Shown: in pieces, positions 1-5,557 of the stretch | How positions within the stretch are numbered: the first letter of the stretch is position 1 | Layout: every line of letters begins with the position of its first letter | Assembly: GCA_003647385.1 (NCBI GenBank) | Contig: QMMT01000018.1 | Coordinates: 1-12,345 of the forward strand | DNA: 12,345 nt | Reading direction: 5' to 3' | Source of the DNA: Deltaproteobacteria bacterium | GTDB lineage: Bacteria; Desulfobacterota; Desulfobacteria; Desulfobacterales; Desulfobacteraceae | Made by a program: the position numbers and the translations under genes | Notes under the pieces: model-generated | What the model was told of the DNA's origin: nothing | What the model saw: the letters and a program-made list of their open reading frames with translations, nothing else | Databases searched by the model: none

Positions 1-40
1 ATACTAAATTATTTATTTGTTTAAGACAAAGGAAAAAAAA

Positions 41-589
41 ATGAATATAAAATATCATATTGAAACAGCGTGGAAGCTCTGTATCAATAATATTGTACCC
101 CTGATCATTTTAACACTTGTGGTCGCCGCTGTCAGTATTGTTTCAATTGGTATCCTGGCACCTGTCGCAATGGCAGGATATACCCATTCTCTTTTTCAAT
201 TGTTAAAAAACAACCGGGAACCAAGGGCCCAGGATGTTTTTTCACAACTCAAATTATTTCTACCCCTGTTTATCTTCGGCCTTATCGTCTTTATCATCAC
301 TATCATCGGTTTTACCTTGTTTGTGATACCCGGAATTTTATTTACCATTATTATCGGGTACACCTGCCTTTACATGATCCCGATAATGGTGGATAAACAA
401 TACGGGCTTTTAGATTCCATCAGGGCAAGTATTACCATGGTCACAAGGCCCCATCTTGCCGACCATATCATCGTCTTTATTGTTTTTGGTGCACTCACCA
501 CTGTTGGCGGATCATCTTTTATCGGCTTTTTATTCCTTCAGCCCTTTGCAACCCTCTTTATATTATCTGTCTATGAAGAGATAAAATAA
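41..589 (+). CDS. Small four-helix integral membrane protein, function unknown
   Basis: A 182-residue hydrophobic protein with no recognised catalytic motif. Predicted membrane segments lie at about residues 18-46, 72-92, 92-116 and 143-176. The short loop with PGI at 97-99, followed by a hydrophobic stretch ending in MVDKQYG and then DSIRASITMV (about 125-134), resembles the pattern of uncharacterised bacterial membrane proteins of the DUF975/glycerophosphodiesterase-membrane-domain type, where this loop precedes the last helices. That family link is from memory and tentative. I chose the ATG at 41 because AAAGGA (28-33) lies 7 bases upstream; an in-frame TTG at 17 would add eight residues without a ribosome site. 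The radical SAM gene starts 8 bp after the stop, so the two are probably co-transcribed, but no functional link can be read from the sequence. The promoter is outside the window or in the first 40 bases. Confidence 0.8.
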   Translation: MNIKYHIETAWKLCINNIVPLIILTLVVAAVSIVSIGILAPVAMAGYTHSLFQLLKNNREPRAQDVFSQLKLFLPLFIFGLIVFIITIIGFTLFVIPGILFTIIIGYTCLYMIPIMVDKQYGLLDSIRASITMVTRPHLADHIIVFIVFGALTTVGGSSFIGFLFLQPFATLFILSVYEEIK

Positions 590-597
590 GAAAATCA

Positions 598-1635
598 ATG
601 CAGCAACCTTCCATAAAAAATTATGAATTTGAGACCGGCATATACCGACCGCCCAGTGAAGGCGGCAGTGCATCCCTTCTGGTACGGCTGACCCGTAACT
701 GCCCCTGGAACCACTGTACCTTCTGCGCCATGTACAAGAAAGAAAAATTTGAACTGCGAAGCCCTGAAGAAATCATACAGGATATCAATGTGATGCATGA
801 CATATCCTTACAACTCAAAGAAATATCGATAAAACAGGGCCAGGGAGGAATATTATCAAATGAAACCTTTGGTGAATTCTTAAAAAAATCCCCTGATCTC
901 TATTTTCATCCCGGTATATCCATGCTCTTTAACTGGCTGGCTGTTGGAGGCAAAACCGTATTTTTACAGGATGCCGACAGCCTGATCATGAAGAGCGATC
1001 ACATGATTCAGGTCTTAAAGCATCTGAAACTAAGCTTTCCAACAATTGAACGAATCACTTCCTATGGTCGATCCAGAACAATTGTAAGGAAACCTATTTC
1101 GGATCTTGAAAAAATTTGCCAGGCAGGTCTTGACCGGCTTCATATCGGGCTTGAGACAGGAGATGCCGCCCTGTTGAAAAAGATCAAAAAAGGCACCACA
1201 CCCGAAGACCATATTAAAGGCGGACGAAAGGCTATAGAAGCAGGTTTCCAGGTGTCTGAATACTGGATGCCCGGCCTTGGTGGTAAAACAATGTCAAAAA
1301 ATCATGCAAAGAACACAGCTTCCGTCCTCAATCAAATCAATCCTCATTACATCAGGTCACGGCCCTTTACACCCAGACCCGGAACAATATTTTTTGAAAA
1401 AGCATCGAAAAATGAACTGGAACGAATGACTTCCAAAGAGCAGCTGTTGGAGATAAAACAGACCCTTGAAGGATTGGATGTCTCTTCCAGAGTCTGTTTT
1501 GATCATGCAGGCAATTTTTGGACCGGCCCCAATGGCCGACTCCTCTTAAGCCAGGGTTATGAAGGGTATCAATTCCCTGAAGAAAAGCAGAATCTACTCG
1601 AATTACTTGAAAAAGGCATCCTTTATTATTCATAG
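598..1635 (+). CDS. Radical SAM family protein (COG1032-like), substrate unknown
   Basis: A 345-residue soluble enzyme. The iron-sulfur cluster motif is C35-x4-C40-x2-C43 within TRNCPWNHCTFC, one residue wider than the textbook CX3CX2C. The rest fits the radical SAM barrel: the ITSYGRSRTI segment (near 155-165) and HIGLETG (182-188), which corresponds to the SAM-binding 'GE'-type strand, followed by LLKKIKKG. From memory, a COG1032 subgroup of anaerobes shares the CxWNxCTFC form and a C-terminal 'DH..N' segment; here it reads CFDHAGNFW near residue 300. No B12-binding domain, SPASM domain or extra cluster-binding cysteine row is visible. The reaction cannot be assigned; members are usually just called radical SAM proteins. 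The gene follows the membrane protein after 8 bp, with only a weak ribosome site (purine-rich AAGAG is too far upstream), which suggests translational coupling. Confidence 0.85.
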   Translation: MQQPSIKNYEFETGIYRPPSEGGSASLLVRLTRNCPWNHCTFCAMYKKEKFELRSPEEIIQDINVMHDISLQLKEISIKQGQGGILSNETFGEFLKKSPDLYFHPGISMLFNWLAVGGKTVFLQDADSLIMKSDHMIQVLKHLKLSFPTIERITSYGRSRTIVRKPISDLEKICQAGLDRLHIGLETGDAALLKKIKKGTTPEDHIKGGRKAIEAGFQVSEYWMPGLGGKTMSKNHAKNTASVLNQINPHYIRSRPFTPRPGTIFFEKASKNELERMTSKEQLLEIKQTLEGLDVSSRVCFDHAGNFWTGPNGRLLLSQGYEGYQFPEEKQNLLELLEKGILYYS

Positions 1636-1728
1636 ATTTTCTTGGTTATAAATAGCATTTTATCAGTATTCATGGCATACTAATTTTTATGGGATGATAT
1701 TTATCTAAATAAATTGGATTTATATGAC

Positions 1729-2763
1729 ATGAAAACAATGAAAGCACTTGTAAAAGCAAAACCGGAAGAAGGCTTATGGCTACAGGATGTTCCCATTCCC
1801 GATATCGGTTATAATGACGTCCTGATAAAAACCAAGAAAACCGCTATCTGCGGAACGGATGTTCACATCTATAACTGGGACAAATGGTCACAGCAAACCA
1901 TTCCCGTTCCCATGCATGTGGGCCACGAATTTGTGGGAACCATTGAAAAAGTCGGTTCCCACGTGGTCGATTTTAAGCCCGGAGACCTGGTTTCAGGTGA
2001 GGGCCATCTGGTTTGCGGCCATTGCAGGAACTGCCTGGCCGGCCGGAGGCATTTATGCATGGATACAAAGGGAGTGGGGGTTAACAGGCCCGGGGCCTAT
2101 GCCGAGTATCTTGCCATACCGGTCACCAATGTCTGGTATTGTAATAAAAATATCCCCCTTGATGTGCTGGCTTGTTTTGATCCCCTGGGAAATGCGACCC
2201 ACACGGCGCTCTCTTTTGATGTCCTGGGTGAAGATGTCCTGATTACAGGCGCCGGTCCCATCGGATGCATGGCCGCCGCCATTGCCAAACATGCAGGGGC
2301 AAGATTTGTAGTAGTAACGGATGTTAATCCTTACAGACTTGATCTGGCCAAAAAAGCCGGGGCCACTTTAGCCATTGATGTAACAAAACAGAGTATTGAA
2401 CAGGCTAAAAAAGACCTTGGCATGAAAGAAGGCTTTGACGTAGCCATGGAAATGTCCGGCAATCCCACTGCCTTAAAATCAATTCTTGATAACATGTGTC
2501 ATGGCGGTAAAATTGCTCTTCTCGGCATCATGCCAGACAATACGGACATTGACTGGAACAAGGTTGTATTTAACATGCTGACCATCAAAGGTATTTACGG
2601 CAGAGAGATGTTTGAAACCTGGTATAAGATGAGCAGCATGATTCAAACCGGATTGGATATTTCACCTTTAATTACCCACAGATTCCATTATACAGAGTTC
2701 GAAAAAGGATTTGAAGTAATGCGGTCGGGTCAATCAGGAAAAGTCATACTTAACTGGGATTAA
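1729..2763 (+). CDS. tdh: L-threonine 3-dehydrogenase (NAD+, zinc-dependent)
   Basis: Oxidises L-threonine to 2-amino-3-ketobutyrate in the cytoplasm with NAD+, the first step of threonine conversion to glycine and acetyl-CoA. It is a medium-chain dehydrogenase that aligns by eye with E. coli Tdh along its whole length. With this start it has 344 residues; E. coli Tdh has 341. Visible sites: catalytic zinc C41 in [15 protein letters not shown]66 and E67 in GHEFVG, structural zinc cysteines C96, C99, C102 and C110, the NAD-binding GAGPIG at 174-179, and the family signatures [16 protein letters not shown] and [10 protein letters not shown] near the C-terminus. ATG 1729 has GGA at 1716-1718; ATG 1738 would give exactly the E. 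coli length but lacks a ribosome site. A TTG at 1714 is also in frame. The kbl-like gene follows 22 bp downstream, as expected for a threonine-degradation operon (E. coli has the opposite order). The 93 bp upstream hold no convincing promoter. Confidence 0.95.
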   Translation: MKTMKALVKAKPEEGLWLQDVPIPDIGYNDVLIKTKKTAICGTDVHIYNWDKWSQQTIPVPMHVGHEFVGTIEKVGSHVVDFKPGDLVSGEGHLVCGHCRNCLAGRRHLCMDTKGVGVNRPGAYAEYLAIPVTNVWYCNKNIPLDVLACFDPLGNATHTALSFDVLGEDVLITGAGPIGCMAAAIAKHAGARFVVVTDVNPYRLDLAKKAGATLAIDVTKQSIEQAKKDLGMKEGFDVAMEMSGNPTALKSILDNMCHGGKIALLGIMPDNTDIDWNKVVFNMLTIKGIYGREMFETWYKMSSMIQTGLDISPLITHRFHYTEFEKGFEVMRSGQSGKVILNWD

Positions 2764-2785
2764 CTTTTTTACGGAGCAAAACAAA

Positions 2786-4009
2786 ATGTCCACCAACAAA
2801 CTTGATAATTCCTTAACAGGGGAATTAGAAGTATTAAAACAGGAAGGAAGGGCCAAATCCCCTGAAAGAATTATTGAACAATACATCCCGCCGAAAGGAG
2901 AATTGGGGCCCCGGTATAAAATGCTCGGAAGTGACAATGAGTTCATCAGGCTCAATTCCAATTCTTATTTATCTCTTTCCAATCATCCGGGACTTATTGA
3001 TGCAGCAGACAAAGCAACCCATGAATTCGGTGTGGGTCCGGGCGCGGTGAGATTTATTGATGGGACTTTTATCTATCATGACAAACTTGAAAAAAGAGTG
3101 GCCACGTTTGTAGATAAACCCGCAGCCAAAATTTTCAACTCCGCTTACACCTCAAACTGCGGGCTTGCCATAAGTCTTTCCAATAAAAAAACCCATTGGA
3201 TAGGAGACCAGCTCAATCATAACAGTATTATCAGGGCCATGCGGATCAGCAATATACCCAGAGAAAACAAAGGCATTTTCAAACATAATGATATGGTTGA
3301 CCTGCAACGCTGCCTTGATGAAGTTAAGTTTGACATCGAACGCGTCATCGTCATATTTGATGGTATCTTCAGTATGCGGGGAGACTATGCACCCATCCAT
3401 GAAATCAACAAGATCTGCAAAGGTTACGATTCAAAATTCAAGGACGGTGTGATCACCGTTGTTGATGATTCACACGGAATAGGCGCCTATGGTGATACCG
3501 GCCGGGGAACCCCTGATTTTTGTAATGCATCACCGGATATCATTGTAGGAACTTTTGGAAAAGCCTTTGGGGTAAATGGAGGCTTTATTTGTGCAAGTGT
3601 TCCCATTATCGAATCTGTAAGGCAGAAGGCAGATACTTATATCTATACCAATCCTTTGAGTGTTGCAGACTGTGCAGCTGCCACAAAAGCCATTGATATC
3701 TGTGACTCTGATGAAGGCCTTGAACTGCTGAGAAACTTAAAAGACAGGACAGCACAGTTTCGACAGGGACTTGAGCGACTGGGGAAAGAATCGATCCCGG
3801 GTCCCCATCCGGTTGTCCCGTTAATGGTGAGAGACACTCAAAAAACCCATGATCTTGTGAGATATTTATTTGATCATGGTGTACTGGTTGTCGGATTGAC
3901 TTTTCCCGTAGTGCCTAAAGGGGATGAAACCATCAGATTTCAGTTAAATGCCTGCCATACATCTGCTGATATAGATTATGTTATTGAATTATTAAATAAT
4001 TTTAAATAG
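2786..4009 (+). CDS. kbl: 2-amino-3-ketobutyrate CoA ligase-type PLP enzyme
   Basis: Probably cleaves 2-amino-3-ketobutyrate (the Tdh product) with CoA to glycine and acetyl-CoA. It is a 407-residue member of the alpha-oxoamine synthase family (fold-type I PLP enzymes; E. coli Kbl has 398 residues). PLP lysine K259 sits in GTFGKAFGVNGGF, and the cofactor-holding DDSHGIGAYG motif starts at D227 with H230. SNSYLSLSNHP near residue 55 matches the substrate-binding N-terminal segment of the family. The text around the lysine differs from E. coli (GKAFGVNGG versus GKALGGASGG), so it belongs to a different subgroup. By sequence alone it could be another alpha-oxoamine synthase (for example serine palmitoyltransferase-like), and the adjacent tdh is the strongest argument for Kbl. 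CGGAG at 2772-2776 precedes the ATG by 9 bases. No clear terminator follows; 56 bp separate it from the response regulator. Confidence 0.85.
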   Translation: MSTNKLDNSLTGELEVLKQEGRAKSPERIIEQYIPPKGELGPRYKMLGSDNEFIRLNSNSYLSLSNHPGLIDAADKATHEFGVGPGAVRFIDGTFIYHDKLEKRVATFVDKPAAKIFNSAYTSNCGLAISLSNKKTHWIGDQLNHNSIIRAMRISNIPRENKGIFKHNDMVDLQRCLDEVKFDIERVIVIFDGIFSMRGDYAPIHEINKICKGYDSKFKDGVITVVDDSHGIGAYGDTGRGTPDFCNASPDIIVGTFGKAFGVNGGFICASVPIIESVRQKADTYIYTNPLSVADCAAATKAIDICDSDEGLELLRNLKDRTAQFRQGLERLGKESIPGPHPVVPLMVRDTQKTHDLVRYLFDHGVLVVGLTFPVVPKGDETIRFQLNACHTSADIDYVIELLNNFK

Positions 4010-4065
4010 AATGACATAAAATTTAATTTCCTAAGGGTTTGCCTGCAAATAAAACAGGGGGTGAC

Positions 4066-4590
4066 ATGGACAATCAGAGCATTCTTGAAAACAAAAAAGT
4101 TCTTGTGGTTGATGATGAACCCGACATTCTGGAAACTCTTGAAGAGCTGCTCTACATGTGTTCGGTTGATATGGCTGCAACCTTTGAAGAGGCCATCGGT
4201 TTTTTAAAAAATAACGCGTATGATGTTGCTGTCCTGGATATTATGGGTGTTAAGGGTTATGACCTTTTAAAGGTTACCAATAAAATAGATATTCCTTCCC
4301 TGATGCTGACCGCCCACGCTCTTACACCGGACAATTTAAAACAATCCATTGAACAAGGGGCAGACGCCTATGTCCCGAAAGATAAGCTTGCGGACATTTC
4401 TATCTATGTTGCCGATGTGTTGACAGCAAGAAAAGAAGGTAAAACAGCCCATGTTACATGGTTTTCATTGCTCAAACCCATGTTTGACAAGCTATTTGGT
4501 GAGGGCTGGAGGAAAACAGACAAGGATTTCTGGGATGAATTCGATGAGAACCAGATATCCTCAAGAGATGATATCCAAAAAATGGAATAG
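4066..4590 (+). CDS. Stand-alone response regulator (REC domain with short C-terminal tail)
   Basis: A 174-residue phosphoacceptor protein. The receiver domain covers about residues 10-122, with the acidic pair D16/D17, phosphoacceptor D58 (VAVLDIMGVKGYDLL), switch T82 (LMLTAHA) and conserved K105 (YVPKDK), so it should be phosphorylatable. No helix-turn-helix, GGDEF or other output domain follows. Instead there is a tail of roughly 50 residues rich in aromatic and acidic residues (TWFSLLKPMFDKLFG, then WRKTDKDFWDEFDEN), which could be a protein-binding element. The start at 4066 is set by a strong GGGGGTGA ribosome site at 4057-4064; an upstream TTG at 4039 would add nine residues without support. 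Its stop is 2 bp from the stop of the convergent small histidine kinase, its most likely partner. It may be transcribed together with tdh-kbl, since no terminator is evident between them, but the pathways need not be related. Confidence 0.88.
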   Translation: MDNQSILENKKVLVVDDEPDILETLEELLYMCSVDMAATFEEAIGFLKNNAYDVAVLDIMGVKGYDLLKVTNKIDIPSLMLTAHALTPDNLKQSIEQGADAYVPKDKLADISIYVADVLTARKEGKTAHVTWFSLLKPMFDKLFGEGWRKTDKDFWDEFDENQISSRDDIQKME

Positions 4591-4592
4591 CC

Positions 4593-5333
4593 CTACAATG
4601 GAATTGTTACAGTAAATTCAGCACCTTTTCCATCATCGGAGTCCAAAACAAGCGTCCCTCCCATATCCTTTAGCAAGACCATTACCCCTGCAAGCCCTAG
4701 TCCATGACTTTCTATGGCACTTTCAATGGATGATCCCGTTGTAAAATAGGTTTCAAAAATTTTTTTATGGTCTGCCAATGGGATACCCCGCCCGTCATCT
4801 TTCACTTTTAAAATCAATTGATTTTCTTTAATGCTGCCTGAAATTTCCACAAAAGAGGCCCGATGCTTAAATGCATTGGTAACAAGATTTCTTAGGATCT
4901 GCCTTACCTTTGCCTGGTCAAGATGAACCATGGTTTTCCAGACTTTTGGACTAAAGGATAATCCGGTGCCACTGGCCTTAATCACCTGCTCAAGCTCATT
5001 ATAGGTTTTGGTTTTTCGAATAACCTCTGCCACACCCGGATCGGAAAAATCAAAAATTTCCATTAAAACAGATGTCACAAGGGCTGATATAGGAAAAGAA
5101 GAGAGAATCATGACCCCCTCTCTGGACCTTCCAAGTTCCAGCACATCATTCACTAACCTCTGAGTGGCCAGTGTGTTTCTGATAATCCTTTTTAAAACTT
5201 TTATCTGTTTCTCCGTCAAGGGACCATAGGACTCCTGACGGTTCAAAAGTGATTTTGCCCCGGCATCTATTACTGAAATGGGAACCTTTAGATCATGGAT
5301 AAGAATTTCTGTTTTAATGGTGGCGTCCGGCAT
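4593..5333 (-). CDS. Soluble histidine kinase lacking an N-terminal sensor domain
   Basis: A 246-residue kinase core without membrane segments or PAS/GAF domains. The H-box is almost at the N-terminus: H13 in ILIHDLKVPISV, then a helical dimerisation region (about 10-75). The GHKL ATPase domain occupies about 130-246 with N-box N153 (ILRNLVTNAFKH), G1 box DDGRGIP (D179, D180, G181, G183) and G2 box GLGLAG (211-216); all catalytic motifs look intact. The signal must come from a partner protein or be cytoplasmic. ATG 5333 is used because AAGG (5346-5349 on the opposite strand) lies 12 bases upstream; a TTG at 5345 would abut that site and so is unlikely. It is transcribed from a promoter at 5377-5405, divergent from the large kinase and convergent with the response regulator. 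The tight tail-to-tail arrangement suggests kinase and regulator form a cognate pair. Confidence 0.88.
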   Translation of the reverse strand: MPDATIKTEILIHDLKVPISVIDAGAKSLLNRQESYGPLTEKQIKVLKRIIRNTLATQRLVNDVLELGRSREGVMILSSFPISALVTSVLMEIFDFSDPGVAEVIRKTKTYNELEQVIKASGTGLSFSPKVWKTMVHLDQAKVRQILRNLVTNAFKHRASFVEISGSIKENQLILKVKDDGRGIPLADHKKIFETYFTTGSSIESAIESHGLGLAGVMVLLKDMGGTLVLDSDDGKGAEFTVTIPL

Positions 5334-5376
5334 TTTTTTCTTCAACCTTTTAAAATTCTTGCAATTTCAATCAATG

Positions 5377-5405
5377 ATTTTATATATTGCAGGCAATTGT
5401 TACAA
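5377..5405 (-). promoter_or_regulatory. Sigma70-type promoter for the small histidine kinase
   Basis: Read on the minus strand there is a TTGTAA -35 box (5400-5405), a 17-base spacer and a TAAAAT -10 box (5377-5382). The transcript would start near 5370, about 37 bases before the ATG at 5333. Just upstream of the -35 box, at 5410-5422, GCTAA-CCA-TTAGC forms a small perfect inverted repeat, where an activator or repressor could bind. Assigned by eye from consensus match and spacing only. Confidence 0.5.
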
Positions 5406-5446
5406 ATTAGCTAACCATTAGCAAGAGAACATTTATGACCTTTTAG

Positions 5447-5468
5447 TTTATAATTTTAAAACTATAAA
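5447..5468. promoter_or_regulatory. AT-rich inverted repeat with a TATAAT -10 box
   Basis: The 22-bp segment is an imperfect palindrome (10 of 11 pairs match) centred at 5457/5458. It contains a perfect TATAAT at 5449-5454, which could be the -10 box of the large PAS kinase gene, with a start near 5461 and a leader of about 97 bases. The -35 region 17 bases upstream (AGAACA, 5426-5431) matches poorly, so an activator may be needed, or the promoter is elsewhere. The symmetry may reflect an operator overlapping the promoter or only base composition. Confidence 0.35.
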
Positions 5469-5472
5469 TTTT

Positions 5473-5512
5473 GTTACGTGTGACCTTAAGGTTACGTGTG
5501 ACCTTAAGGTTA
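5473..5512. repeat. Tandem 18-bp direct repeat with palindromic cores
   Basis: The unit GTTACGTGTGACCTTAAG occurs at 5473-5490 and 5491-5508 with no mismatch, then the first four bases of a third copy (5509-5512). Each junction forms the perfect 10-bp palindrome ACCTTAAGGT (5483-5492 and 5501-5510), so two palindromes sit 18 bp apart. As RNA, 5490-5503 (GGTTACGTGTGACC) can fold into a short stem with a CGUG loop. The repeat lies in the leader of the large kinase gene, 45 bp before its ATG. It could be a pair of operators, a leader hairpin or a recent duplication. Confidence 0.85.
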
Positions 5513-5557
5513 TACATAAGATCAATCAATCTTGTAAAGTCTTTGTGGAGTTTATTT

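Noticed and set aside
1636..1728. Promoter or riboswitch before tdh
   Set aside because: No -35/-10 pair with good match and spacing, and no recognisable riboswitch core such as a glycine aptamer, in this 93-bp gap.
1859..2242. Open frame of 127 codons on the same strand within tdh
   Set aside because: It is an out-of-frame reading of the well-conserved dehydrogenase; the translation looks like compositional noise.
4010..4065. Terminator between kbl and the response regulator
   Set aside because: The region is AT-rich with only weak A/T pairings and no GC stem followed by a T-run.
5473..5512. Start of a CRISPR array
   Set aside because: The two 18-bp units are directly adjacent, with no spacer, and there are no cas genes.
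5471..5557. N-terminal extension of the PAS-GAF kinase from TTG 5471
   Set aside because: It would translate the tandem repeat (RVTLRL repeated) and lacks a ribosome site, while ATG 5558 has GGAG at a good distance.
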